Part shown: positions 44,587 through 55,912 of the stretch, piece by piece
Position numbering within the stretch: the stretch's first letter is position 1
Layout: the number at the start of each line of letters is the position of its first letter
Origin: Conus ventricosus
Lineage: Eukaryota > Mollusca > Gastropoda > Neogastropoda > Conidae
Direction of reading: 5' to 3'
NCBI GenBank assembly: GCA_018398815.1
Contig: CM031616.1
Span: 75,551,265-75,615,264 of the forward strand
DNA: 64,000 nt
Program-made: the position numbers and the translations under genes
Notes under the pieces: model-generated
The model's database searches: none
Told to the model about the DNA's origin: nothing
The model's input: the letters and a program-made list of their open reading frames with translations, nothing else

Positions 44587-47500
44587 ATGGATAGTACAGT
44601 ATTCCATTGGAATATCCGTGGACTAAATTCCAACTTCGAGGAGCTGCAGCTTCTGTGTCAATCTATAAAACCTTCCGTCGTGGCTCTTCAGGAAACTCAA
44701 ATTCAAAGCCAGAAGACCTTCACTTTTTCTGGCTTTAATATTCTTTCAAAACCTGCACAACCATCCACGTTGGGACTGTCGGGCGGTGTTGCCCTTCTCA
44801 TACACAAAACTCTGCTGTATAGTCCTGTCGCTCTGTCTACCTCCCTTCAGGCTGTAGCTGCGAGAGTCACTCTCCACAAGACTGTGACAATCTGTTCCCT
44901 TTATCTCCCACCTTCTGTCCCGGTTTGTCGTCAGGACCTTGTCAGTCTGATAGGAGAACTTCCTCGACCTTTTTTGTTGTTGGGTGACTTTAACGGTCAC
45001 AATCCTCTTTGGGGTAGTGCCAGTTTGTCATCCAGGGGTCTGCTTATTGAGGATGTCCTTTCGGATTTGGATTTGTGTTGTCTGAACGACGGATCTGCAA
45101 CTTACCTCCACTCTTCCACAGGTTCACTTTCGTGTTTAGATTTGTCGATTTGTGACCCCTCGCTGGTCCTGGACTATGAGTGGTCTGTCCATGACGATCT
45201 GCAGGAAGTGACCATTTCCCTGTCTTTTTACAACCGTAATAACTGAACACGTCTCTGTCTCTCAACATCTTAATTATAGAAAGCAAACTGGGATCTATTT
45301 GCAGCCACTATTTCTAAGGAATTCCAGGACACTGATTTTCTTCAGAGTCCAGACCCAGCAGAATCTCTGACTAACACTGTGATCAAATGTGCTAAGCCTG
45401 TATTCCAGTGTCTTCCGATAAACTTCAAATGCCAAAAACACCCTGGTTCGATTCAGACTGCCAACAAATTTCCAAAGTTCGAAAACGGGCTCAGCGTCGG
45501 GTATACCAACGACCTTCGGGTCCCAACGCTCGAGCCCATCAGAAACTCCGTGCTAAATCGAGACACACTTTTAAAATCGGTAAACGTCGGTCCTGGAGAA
45601 GCTTCTGCTCCAGGCTGACATCGAAAACTTCCAAGAAAAAAGTGTGGAACATCATTAAGAAAATCAATGGGAAGAACACCTGTCCCACTGTGAACCATCT
45701 CAAGTTTTCGGACTCTTTAATAACGGAGAAAAAGCAGTTGCTAATCTGCTTGCTTCAACCATTGAAAGAATTCCTCCTCTTCTAACAAATCAGCCACTTT
45801 TGTCAAAACAAAGCCCTTAAAGAAAAATCACCCTGCAACTTTTCGTCAGACAACATGGAGACTACAATCTTCCTTTCACGTTAACGAACTGAAATCTGCC
45901 TTACTCTCTTGCAGCAATTCCTCTCCAGGTGTAGATGAAATCCATTATCAACTGTTGAAACATCTTCCGCAAGAAGGTCTGAACATACTGCTACAGGTAT
46001 ACAACCATGTGTGGACTACAGGTTTCTTCCACCTTCTTGGCGAAAAGCCTCATTATTCCCATCCCCAAACCTGGAAAAGATCTTTCTAATCCATCAAACT
46101 ACCGTCCCATAGCTTTGACCAGCTGTGTCTGTAAATTGATGGAGAAAATGGTCAATGCTAGGCTCATGTGGAAACTGGAAACCGATGGCCTTTTGGCGAA
46201 AGAACAGTGTGGTTTCCGCAAACATCGGACTACAGTTGACCATTTGATTCGTCTGGAATCTACACTTCGGAACGCCTTTTTGAACAGACAGCATGCAGTG
46301 GCAATTTTCTTTGACTTGGAGAAGGCCTACGTACCACCAGGAAGTCGGGGATACTTCATGATCTCCATGATCTGGGTTTTCGAGGTCATCTTCCGCTTTT
46401 CATTCAAAATTTTTTGGCAGAACGACAGTTTCAGGTCCGGGTTGGCGCCACTCTCTCTGATGTCCACAAGCAGGAGTTGGGTGTTCCACAGGGGAGCATA
46501 CTGTCTCCTGCCCTCTTTAGCATCAAGATCAACAACATTGTTCAATCAGTTCAGCAGGGTTCAGACTGCTCATTGTTTGTGGATGATTTCGCTGTCTACG
46601 CAACTGGAAGCCTGTACCGAGTGTCCAGCTCAGGCTCCAGCTTTGCGTGGATAAAATCCATCGTGGGCGGATGAAAACGGTTTCACCTTTTCTCAACAAA
46701 GAGCAGTGTATTCACTTCCATAATTTCCGTCAGTTTTTTCCAGATCCTGAACTTCAAGTAGGGAAATCTCCCATTCCAGCTGTCAAGAGGCCAAATTTCT
46801 AGGGTTATTTTTGACCAGAAACTTAACTTTCTCAGCCACATCAAAAACCTCAAAACTGCTTGCCAGAAAGCACTGAATATTCTGCGGGTCGTAGCGCACA
46901 CTGACTGGGGCGCTGATAAGAAAACTTTGCTGCACCTCTACAGAGCCTTGGTCCGTTCCAAACTGGACTACGGTTGTGCTGTGTACGGCTCTGCAAGATC
47001 GTCTTACCTCAAACTCTTGGACACTATCCACCATCAAGGGCTTCGTCTCTGTCTTGGAGCGTTCCGCACCACTCTGTGTACAGCCTGTATGCAGAGGCGG
47101 GTGAACCTTCACTGTCCAACCGCAGGCTGAAACTGTCTTTGAATTATTATATCCGACTGTTCTCAGAACCGCAGAATCCTGCCTATGACTGTGTCTTTGA
47201 CCCTCCGTTCCAAAGTAAGTTTGAAAACAACCCGAAATGTATTCCGCCGTTTGGTCTTCGTATGCGGCCTCACGTGCGGAATGCAGGTCTAGACCTAGGA
47301 GTTGTGTCCGATTTTTCCAAGTTTCCGGATCAACCTCCGTGGACCTTTTTCACACAGAGATTCGTTTCGATCTTGCAGCTTTTCGCAAAGAGTCTACCAG
47401 CTCTCTGGCGTACAAGGCATTGTATGCTGACCTCTGTTCGAATTCCCATCCTATCAAAAAGTTTTCACTGACGGTTCCAAGTCTGAAGATGGAGTGGCCT

Positions 47501-48141
47501 GTGCAGCCTACTGCCCTGGGGCTCCTTCTCAGATACTGTTGGAACATATACATTCAGATGCTTCTGTCTATTCTGCTGAACTTACTGCTCTGGTTCTGGC
47601 TTTGAAGATAATCTCACATTCTTCGAAGAGGGACTTTCTGGTTCTGTCGGATTCGCTGTCAGCTTTGGAGGCCATAGCTGGCCGCAACCTTCAGCATCCA
47701 GAACTTTTACATTTCTTTGAACTTTTTAGCAAGTTGAAGGCGGACGGTTACAACATTACTCTTGCTTGGGTTCCTGGTCATGTTGGCATCGGCGGGAACG
47801 AAATGGTTGATCGTTTAGCCAAGAACGCCACAAGAGAGAAACTGTCCAACATTTATATCCCCTGCTCAGATGTGAAACCCAAAATTAACGATTATGTGAG
47901 AGACCTCTGGCAGGAGGATTGGAACACACAGACGAGTAACAAACTCTTTCAGATCCGTCCAAACCTTAAGGACTTCCTCCCATCTACGTCGGGTGGTCGT
48001 AAAGAGGAAACGGTTCTGTGCCGGCTGCACACCAGCCATTCGTATTTTACCCATTCCTACCATTTAAAGAGTGAAGAAGCTCCGTGGTGCATTCCATGTC
48101 ATGCGCCACTCACAATGAAACATGTTCTTTTAGAGTGTTGA
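44587..48141 (+). pseudogene. LINE ORF2 (endonuclease, reverse transcriptase, RNase H), broken
   Basis: It starts MDSTVFHWNIRGLNSN, 27 bases after the likely end of ORF1. Endonuclease motifs: WNIRGLN, ALQET, GDFNGHNPLWG, SLSCLDLSI (to about 45180). Reverse transcriptase motifs: IPKPGKD, NYRPIALTS, GFRKHRTTVDHL, FFDLEKAY, GVPQGSILSPALF and FVDDF, the last in place of the common Y/FADD (46060-46600). RNase H motifs: FTDGSK, YSAELTAL, LSDSLSALEA, WVPGHVGIGGNE (47461-47830). Frame changes occur near 45235, 45410, 45790, 46330, 46680, 47125 and 47490. It ends LLEC. Confidence 0.85.
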
Positions 48142-48456
48142 GACTTGCACGATGTGAGACACAAACATTTTACAGCGGAGTCCATGAAGATCCTGTTCAG
48201 GCCTGACGTGATCCTTGAGTTTTTGAGAGAGATTAACAGTTTTCATCTGATTTAAGATTTTACGGAAGAAAGATTTTTAACAAAGTTTCTGGTGCGTTTC
48301 TAGACGATGTCATTTAAAGAGATGTGTGAAAGTTTTTTTTTATTTATTATTTTTTTTTTTTAAATGACTGGTGAGTTGATTTTAACGAGGTGACAGCCCT
48401 GATGTGGCCCTTTGCGGTCGGCTGGGCTATAAGCAACATTATCTTATCTTATCTTA

Positions 48457-48468
48457 TCCTTGCTACTA
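48457..48468 (+). other. Target-site duplication of the LINE, right copy
   Basis: TCCTTGCTACTA directly after the ATCTT tail; its first bases could also be counted as tail. Confidence 0.85.
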
Positions 48469-49055
48469 ATCATTATTACTAATCTACCGTTATCACTATC
48501 ATCACTGTTATCATCAGACCATGAAGTAATCAGTAAAAATTGGAAAAAAGAACAACCAGAAACACCATGCTGTTCTATTATCCTCTAACGCCTTTCCTTT
48601 TTCCCTTTCTGTGTTGAGCCACTATAAACATTATAACTACTATCATCATATTATCACCGCAAGTAGTAGCAATCCTCCCCTTATTATTTATATATTTTCA
48701 TCATCATCACTGTTAGTACTATTGTTATCATTATGATTGTTGTCATCATTATTATTTCAACTCCCATGGCCCCCTTTCTGATGGCTTCGTTTTCATCCCC
48801 TTTCTGATGGCTTCATTTTCATCCAACACCCATTTTGCGCTGAATGTGAGAAGATAAGTGATAACTTGTTCTTTGTTTTCATTGTCTTGTATGTTGTCAG
48901 TTTTGTCTGAGGGTCTCTAAGGGGTCAAAATGCATCGTGTTTTGTCCTGTAATCTGTTTGTCCAAATTGTGTGGAGGAACCTTTTTTTTCCAAAAATAAG
49001 AAAGAAAGGACAGCCTAAGTCTCTCCCGTAGTTTCAGCTGAATACCATATTGCAG
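48469..49055 (+). other. Intron J-K, right end
   Basis: (ATC/ATT)-rich sequence, a 25-base duplication 'cccctttctgatggcttc' (48772 and 48798) and a decayed copy of the 'gaaacgcgtc' interspersed repeat (48840-48980). No gene is seen. Confidence 0.5.
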
Positions 49056-49302
49056 GCGCCTGTGTCTCCATGCGTTGCAGACAATCGTGAGGAGGAAGAG
49101 AGAATTAACAGTCTGCAGCGCTCGGCCAATCTGGAAGTGGACGTCATGGTCAACCAGGCCCTGGCCAACGTCCAGCTGTTTGGAGAGGAAGGGGATGACA
49201 GTGAGAGGGGTCAGGGCGAGGGGTCGCCGCGGGCCGTCGACGAAGAAGCCGAGGGTGGCGATGAGAGGGCCAAGACCACGCCCAGGACCATGGAAGATGG
49301 AA
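49056..49302 (+). CDS. DCDC1: DCDC1-like exon K (acidic linker)
   Basis: It ends GAT GGA A|GTGAGT, phase 1 out. Two acceptors are possible: CCATATTGCAG (start 49056, phase 0) or TGCGTTGCAG (start 49081, phase 1); the second has the better pyrimidine context. It encodes DNREEEERINSLQRSANLEV, DVMVNQALANVQLFGEEGDD, then a Glu/Asp/Gly-rich segment (SERGQGEGSPRAVDEEAEGG). The first half is probably helical and the second half disordered. Codon use and phase link it to exon L, which begins with AG after this exon's final A. Confidence 0.65.
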
Positions 49303-49329
49303 GTGAGTGTGTGGAGAAGGAGGATGGAA

Positions 49330-49424
49330 AGTTGTGTGTGTGTGAGTGTGAGTGTGTGTGCGTGTGTAACTGTGTGTGTGTGTGTGTGTGTGTGCATGCG
49401 TGCGCGCATGCGTTTTTGTGTGCA

Positions 49425-49475
<51 letters not shown>
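49330..49475 (+). repeat. (GT)n microsatellite after the exon K donor
   Basis: GT repeats with GTGAGTGTGAGT at the left, starting within 30 bases of the donor GTGAGTGTGTGG. Confidence 0.9.
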
Positions 49476-49477
<2 letters not shown>

Positions 49478-49509
49478 CCATACTGCTGTGTCTTTGTGGT
49501 AGAGAACAG

Positions 49510-49645
49510 GGCTGGGTTGGGCGAAGACTTAGCAGACAGTGCCCTTTACATGTTGGGTCCATACCGGCAGCACTGACCACCACCAGAATGACTCAGCTGC
49601 AGTGCAGGGTCTCCTCTGGCTGCTTGCCTCGTGCCAGCTGAATGC
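49510..49645 (+). repeat. Unnamed interspersed repeat, 3' part (copy 3)
   Basis: The segment 'aatgactcagctgcagtgca' followed by 'gggtctcctctggctgcttg' resembles 63594-63640 ('aatgactcggcagcagtgca'). It flows without a break into the 16/20-bp array. Confidence 0.55.
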
Positions 49646-49650
49646 TGATG

Positions 49651-52310
49651 GTTGTCTGTGGGCCTCCAGTGCTGTCTGTGGGCCTCCAGTGCTGTCTGTG
49701 GGCCTCCAGTGCTGTCTGTGGGCCTCCAGTGCTGTCTGTGGGCCTCCCTCCAGTGCTGTCTGTGGGCCTCCAGTGCTGTCTGTGGGCCTCCAGTGCTGTC
49801 TGTGGGCCTCCCTCCAGTGCTGTCTGTGGGCCTCCAGTGCTGTCTGTGGGCCTCCAGTGCTGTCTGTGGGCCTCCCTCCAGTGCTGTCTGTGGGCCTCCC
49901 TCCAGTGCTGTCTGTGGGCCTCCAGTGCTGTCTGTGGGCCTCCCTCCAGTGCTGTCTGTGGGCCTCCAGTGCTGTGGGCCTCCAGTGCTGTCTGTGGGCC
50001 TCCAGTGCTTTCTGTGGGCCTCCAGTGCTGACTTTGGGCCTCCAGTGCTGTCTGTGGGCCTCCCTCCAGTGCTGCCTGTGGGCCTCCTGTGCTGTCTGTG
50101 GGCCTCCAGTGCTTTCTGTGGGCCTCCTGTGCTGTCTGTGGGCCTCCAGTGCTGTCTGTGGGCCTCCAGTGCTGTCTGTGGGCCTCCCTCCAGTGCTGCC
50201 TGTGGGCCTCCTGTGCTGTCTGTGGGCCTCCAGTGCTGTCTGTGGACCCCCAGTGCTGCCTGTGGGCCTCCAGTGCTGTGGGCCTCCAGTGCTGTCTGTG
50301 GGCCTCCAGTGCTGCCTGTGGGCCTCCAGTGCTGTGGGCCTCCAGTGCTGTCTGTGGGCCTCCAGTGCTGTCTGTGGGCCTCCAGTGCTGCCTGTGGGCC
50401 TCCAGTGCTGTGGGCCTCCAGTGCTGTGGTCCTCCAGTGCTGTGGGCCTCCAGTGCTGACTGTGGGCCTCCAGTGCTTTCTGTGGGCCTCCAGTGCTGAC
50501 TGTGGGCCTCCAGTGCTGTGGGCCTCCAGTGCTGTGGGCCTCCAGTGCTGACTGTGGGCCTCCAGTGCTGACTGTGGGCCTCCAGTGCTGTGGGCCTCCA
50601 GTGCTGTCTGTGGGCCTCCAGTGCTGTGGGCCTCCAGTGCTGTCTGTGGGCCTCCAGTGCTGTGGGCCTCCAGTGCTGTGGTCCTCCAGTGCTGTCTGTG
50701 GTCCTCTGGTGCTGTGGGCCTCCAGTGCTGTCTGTGGTCCTCTGGTGCTGTGGGCCTCCAGTGCTGTCTGTGGGCCTCCAGTGCTGTCTGTGGTCCTCCA
50801 GTGCTGTGGGCCTCCAGTGCTGTCTGTGGGCCTCCAGTGCTGTGGGCCTCCAGTGCTGTCTGTGGGCCTCCAGTGCTGTGGGCCTCCAGTGCTGTCTGTG
50901 GGCCTCCAGTGCTGTGGGCCTCCAGTGCTGTCTGTGGTCCTCTGGTGCTGTGGGCCTCCAGTGCTGTCTGTGGGCCTCCAGTGCTGTCTGTGGGCCTCCA
51001 GTGCTGTCTGGGGCCTCCAGTGCTGATGGCCTCCAGTGCTGTCTGTGGGCCTCCAGTGCTGTCTGTGGGCCTCCAGTGCTGTCTGTGGGCCTCCAGTGCT
51101 GTGGGCCTCCAGTGCTGTGGTCCTCCAGTGCTGACTGTGGGCCTCCAGTGCTGACTGTGGTCCTCCAGTGCTGACTGTGGGCCTCCAGTGCTGACTGTGG
51201 GCCTCCAGTGCTGACTGTGGGCCTCCAGTGCTGTGGGCCTCCCTCCAGTGCTGACTGTGGTCCTCCAGTGCTGACTGTGGGCCTCCAGTGCTGTGGGCCT
51301 CCAGTGCTGTCTGTGGGCATCCAGTGCTGTGGGCCTCCAGTGCTGTCTGTGGTCCTCCAGTGCTTTCTGTGGTCCTCCAGTGCTGACTGTGGTCCTCCAG
51401 TGCTGTCTGTGGGCCTCCAGTGCTGACCGTGGTCCTCCAGTGCTGACTGTGGGCCTCCAGTGCTGTGGGCCTCCAGTGCTGTCTGTGGGCCTCCAGTGCT
51501 GTGGGCCTCCAGTGCTGTCTGTGGGCCTCCAGTGCTGACTGTGGGCCTCCAGTGCTGTCTGTGGGCCTCCAGTGCTGTCTGTGGGCCTCCAGTGCTGTCT
51601 GTGGGCCTCCAGTGCTGACTGTGGGCCTCCCTCCAGTGCTGTCTGTGGGCCTCCAGTGCTGACTGTGGGCCTCCAGTGCTGACTGTGGGCCTCCAGTGCT
51701 GTGGTCCTCAGTGCTGTCTGTGGGCCTCCAGTGCTGTCTGTGGGCCTCCAGTGCTGTGGACCTCCAGTGCTGTCTGTGGGCCTCCAGTGCTGTCTGTGGG
51801 CCTCCAGTGCTGTGGACCTCCAGTGCTGTCTGTGGGCCTCCAGTGCTGTGGACCTCCAGTGCTGTCTGTGGGCCTCCAGTGCTGTCTGTGGGCCTCCAGT
51901 GCTGTGGACCTCCAGTGCTGTCTGTGGGCCTCCAGTGCTGTGGACCTCCAGTGCTGTCTGTGGACCTCCAGTGCTGTGGGCCTCCAGTGCTGTATGTGGG
52001 CCTCCAGTGCTGTGGGCCTCCAGTGCTGTCTGTGGGCCTCCAGTGCTGTCTGTGGGCCTCCAGTGCTGTCTGTGGGCCTCCAGTGCTGTCTGTGGGCCTC
52101 CAGTGCTGTGGGCCTCCAGTGCTGTCTGTAGGCCTCCAGTGCTGTCTGTAGGCCTCCAGTGCTGTCTGTGGGCCTCCAGTGCTGTGGGCCTCCAGTGCTG
52201 TCTGTGGGCCTCCAGTGCTGAGGGCCTCCAGTGCTGTCTGTGGGCCTCCAGTGCTGTCTGTGGGCCTCCAGTGCTGTCTGTGGGCCTCCAGTGCCTCCAG
52301 TGCTGCCTGT
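49651..52310. repeat. 16/20/24-bp minisatellite, ~2.65 kb
   Basis: Roughly 140 units of three lengths: 20 bp (GGCCTCCAGTGCTGTCTGTG), 16 bp (the same without four of the CTGT bases) and 24 bp (with an extra CTCC). Base variants include CTGACTGTG, CTTTCTGTG and GGTCCTC. The order of lengths is irregular. The 951- and 575-codon minus frames and all plus frames are the array. Confidence 0.95.
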
Positions 52311-52559
52311 GAAGGGATGAACCAGGCTGTGAATTAGGGAGCGGGAATGAGTGTTGTGTCCGACTGACACTGGTGGGAGGGCGCAGAGTATGAGACAACA
52401 AGAAAAGAAAGAAGCGGGCTGGGAGAAAAAAACAATGGCTCAGGGATGAAGGTTAAGAGATTAACAATTCATGAAAATTGAAATGGGCAGTCCAAGAGGT
52501 AAGGTGACACAAAAAAGATCTTGTATACAGTTATATAAATAATAATATTAATGATAATA

Positions 52560-52880
52560 ATCATCATCATCATTATCATCCATCAGCATTAAAAAAGTCT
52601 CAAATTCTGTGGCCCTTCATGCCCTGCTCTCATGTTGACCTCAGTTTCGATGTCCTCTCCACGTCAGTGGCCTTGGTTTGATTCTGTCGGGATCACCAAC
52701 ATCGGCTAATTCATGGGGGCAGTCATTGGACGGACATGGTGGTGCCCTCCAACAGGAGAGCTCACTCACGCCCGCTCGACAACTAAGCAATTATTGTCAT
52801 CACTTGGGAGCTTAGTAGGTGGTGTCCTGCATATGTTGAATCAGGAGAATGAGCAGTGTGGGTGCACTGCCACTGAAGTG
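52560..52880 (+). repeat. Unnamed interspersed repeat (copy 4)
   Basis: Contains 'ctgtggcccttcatgccctg', 'tgacctcagttt', 'gacggacatggtggtgccct' and 'aagcaattattgtcatcact', matching copies 2 and 6. Confidence 0.6.
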
Positions 52881-52907
52881 GTACAGAACATGGGACAGCA
52901 TGAAAAA

Positions 52908-52908
<1 letters not shown>

Positions 52909-52966
<58 letters not shown>

Positions 52967-52970
52967 ACAC
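52909..52970 (+). repeat. (CA)n microsatellite
   Basis: About 28 CA units about 100 bases upstream of exon L. Confidence 0.95.
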
Positions 52971-53065
52971 AACCATCAAAAAAACCCAAGCAAACAAACC
53001 AACAGATGCAAGTGAAAACATAACTTATTTTCAGTGTGTGTGTCTTTGTTTGTCTGTGTTTGCAG

Positions 53066-53209
53066 AGGGGGACACAATGGAAGATAACAAGATCGCCAGG
53101 AGGAGAGAACAGCTACTGAGCAGGATAGAGTTGCCTCCCTTGGACACCATTCTGCGCTACCCCATTGAAGTGTGGGTGTCCAGCGGAAAGGCGTTTGTGC
53201 CACCAGAAG
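53066..53209 (+). CDS. DCDC1: DCDC1-like exon L
   Basis: Phase 1 in and phase 1 out; acceptor TGTCTGTGTTTGCAG, donor CCA GAA G|GTGGGT. It encodes KGDTMEDNKIARRREQLLSR, then IELPPLDTILRYPIEVWVSS and GKAFVPPEG. The basic helix is followed by a strand-turn segment 'YPIEVWVS.G..FVP.EG' similar to the second hairpin of DCX-like or adjoining modules in DCDC1. Phases agree with exons K and M. Confidence 0.7.
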
Positions 53210-53339
53210 GTGGGTCACTCTGTCTGTCGTCTCTCCCTATGACGCTAGCCCTGGTGCGCTCTCCTCGCTCCTCTTGTGTGTCCATTGCCCACAATGCCCA
53301 CTGAAAAACAATGCACGCCCATGCATGCACGTGTACAGG

Positions 53340-53541
53340 CACGCACATACGCATGCATGCATACACACACTCACACACACACACACATGTATATGTGTGT
53401 GCACGCACAAACATGCACATACATATATAGACTAACATACACATGCATACAGACACACACACGCACGCACACATGCACTCATGCACACACTCACGCACGT
53501 GCACACACACACACACTCACACACACAGACACACACACACA

Positions 53542-53609
<68 letters not shown>
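53340..53609 (+). repeat. (CA)n microsatellite with GCAC/GCAT interruptions
   Basis: About 270 bp; regular (CA)n from 53540 to 53609. Frames on both strands are artefacts. Confidence 0.95.
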
Positions 53610-53612
<3 letters not shown>

Positions 53613-54444
53613 CCTATGATTATATTGCATTCAACCTCCTGCCACCTTTCTCCCACTTACCCTGCACTTGTGCTCCTGTCAGAAATGATCAACTTGTTCA
53701 TGAACGCAAGATCAGATTGTTTAACAATTGTGAGGTATAGAAAATACGCTAACTAACCTGGCAGAAAATGGGCCCAGGAAGCTTTCCTCTTTCCTGGTTA
53801 TCAGTATTTGACTGAAAGGTGGCAGGTAGGACTGAAGGTATAAGTAGTTATGCTCTGTGTGAAATGACTTATGAATATATATATATATACAAAAAAAAAG
53901 TCATCTTGTGCTCACCCCTCCGTTTATTGTCATATCCATTGCTGCCAACCCTCCAGAATTGTTTTTCTGGAATTTCCCCACTTTAGACATTATCTCTAAA
54001 AATCCAGAATTTATTTTAAAAGAAAAATCCAGAATTTCAAAATTTTGTTTCAAAATGTGGGCTTTAGTGGGCCATTTTTTTAAAAATAGGAATGATTTAG
54101 CATTGCAGAATAAAGCCCAAATGATGTATGGATGTGGGCAGTTATACGTATGTAAAATACGCTTTCTTTCTTTTTTAACCTTTCATTTGTCAACTGAAAT
54201 ATAGAGTGGGGGGATAGGTGGGGGGGGGGGGGAGGGGGGGGGATGATTAAAAATGCTTTTAGTCAAAAGCCAAACTAACCCCTCAACAATCCACCCCCAT
54301 TTCCTTCATCCACTTATTCCCAGATTTCAACTCCAGAAAACTGGCAGCTATACATATCTCTGGGTATATTTTTCAGAGTCTTTCTGCGTGTTTTTTTTTT
54401 CCTCTCCACACTTTCCTCTGTGGGTAAACACTTTTCCCCAGGGG
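53610..54444 (+). other. Intron L-M, middle
   Basis: AT-rich sequence without recognisable gene; G-rich runs at 54208-54242 and an (AT)n stretch at 53875-53890. Confidence 0.5.
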
Positions 54445-55795
54445 AGGTAAATGGTGAAAGAAGAGATAAATGGTGAAAGAAGAGATAAATGGTGACAGAA
54501 GAGATGAATGGTGAAAGAAGAGGTAAATGGTGAAAGGGGAGATCAATGATGAAAGAAGAGGTAAATGGTGAAAGAAGAGGTAAATGGTGAAAGAAGAGAT
54601 AAATGGTGAAAGAAGAGTGCTGAATGGTGAAAGAAGAGATAAATGGTGAAAGGGGAGATAAATGGTGAAAGAAGAGTGCTGAATGGTGAAAGAAGAGATA
54701 GATGGTGAAAGAAGAGATAGATGGTGAAAGAAGAGATAGATGGTGAAAGAAGAGATAAATGGTGAAAGAAGAGGTAAATGGTGAAAGAAGAGGTAAATGG
54801 TGAAAGAAGAGATAGATGGTGAAAGAAGAGATAAATGGTGAAAGAAGAGGTAAATGGTGAAAGAAGAGATAAATGGTGAAAGAAGAGGTAAATGGTGAAA
54901 GAAGAGATAGATGGTGAAAGAAGAGATAAATGGTGAAAGAAGAGGTAAATGGTGAAAGAAGAGATAAATGGTGAAAGAAGAGGTAAATGGTGAAAGAAGA
55001 GATAGATGGTGAAAGAAGAGATAAATGGTGAAAGAAGAGTGCTGAATGGTGAAAGAAGAGATCAATGGTGAAAGAAGAGATCAATGGTGAAAGAAGAGTG
55101 CTGAATGGTGAAATAAGAGATAGATGGTGAAAGAAGAGATAAAGGGTGAAAGAAGAGATAGATGGTGAAAGAAGAGATAAATGGTGAAAGAAGAGATAAA
55201 GGGTGAAAGAAGAGATAGATGGTGAAAGAAGAGATAAATGGTGAAAGAAGAGGTAAATGGTGAAAGAAGAGATAAAGGGTGAAAGAATAGATAAAGGGTG
55301 AAAGAAGAGATAAATGGTGAAAGAAGAGGTAAATGGTGAAAGAAGAGATCAATGGTGAAAGAAGAGTGCTGAATGGTGAAAGAAGAGGTAAATGGCGAAA
55401 GAAGAGATCAATGGTGAAAGAAGAGATAAATGGTGAAAGAAGAGTGCTGAATGGTGAAAGAAGAGGTAAATGGTGAAAGAAGAGATCAATGGTGAAAGAA
55501 GAGTGCTGAATGGTGAAAGAAGAGATAAATGGTGAAAGAAGAGATAAAGGGTGAAAGAATAGATAAATGGTGACAGAAGAGGTAAATGGTGAAAGAAGAG
55601 ATAAAGGGTGAAAGAAGAGATAAATGGTGAAAGGGGAGATAAATGGTGAAAGAAGAGATAAATGGTGAAAGGGGAGATAAATGGTGAAAGAAGAGTGCTG
55701 AATGGTGAAAGAAGAGATAAATGGTGAAAGAAGAGATAAATGGTGAAAGAAGAGATAAATGGTGAAAGGGGAGATAAATGGTGAAAGAAGAGCGC
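54445..55795 (+). repeat. 20-bp purine-rich minisatellite ending at the exon M acceptor
   Basis: About 67 units of GGTGAAAGAAGAGATAAAT with GGTAAAT, GATAGAT, GATCAAT, GATAAAG and 'gtgctgaat' variants. The plus strand is almost all purine plus T. The array ends 15 bases before the exon M acceptor. Minus frames (FFHHLSLLSPFISSFTIY, up to 259 codons) are the array. Confidence 0.95.
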
Positions 55796-55810
55796 TGTGT
55801 TTGTGATCAG

Positions 55811-55912
55811 TGGTGGAATCCAAGGAGGAGAACCGACGCAAGAAGAGGGCGCTGCGAGCTCAGGTCTGTCTGGAGCTAGACGTGGAGAAGCACTGCCTTC
55901 GACAGATGAAAG
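55811..55912 (+). CDS. DCDC1: DCDC1-like exon M
   Basis: Phase 1 in and phase 1 out; acceptor TGTTTGTGATCAG, donor ATG AAA G|GTACGG. It encodes VVESKEENRRKKRALRAQVC and LELDVEKHCLRQMKG, a highly charged, probably helical segment that joins exon L (FVPPEG) to exon N. It is a short exon with a weak pyrimidine tract between a purine-rich array and the border. Its support comes from phase agreement with both neighbours and from coding-type base composition. Confidence 0.65.

Larger units (their letters stand above)
42516..48456 (+). mobile_element. I/Nimb-type LINE, near full length, inactive
   Basis: A 5.9-kb non-LTR retrotransposon bounded by the 12-bp duplication TCCTTGCTACTA. It starts CCCTCCGGGGGTTGCCACC, has a gag-like ORF1 with zinc knuckles, then ORF2 with AP endonuclease, reverse transcriptase and RNase H, and ends in 'gctgggctataagcaac' with ATCTT repeats. 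RNase H plus several CCHC knuckles place it in the I superfamily (I, Nimb and relatives). The intact 5' end implies a complete insertion. Both ORFs contain frameshifts and stops, so it cannot move by itself, although some breaks could be assembly errors. It lies in intron J-K in the sense direction. Confidence 0.9.

Noticed and set aside
49546..52401. 951-codon open frame on the minus strand (STGGPQTALEAHRQHW type)
   Set aside because: It is a translation of the 16/20-bp minisatellite lying in intron K-L.
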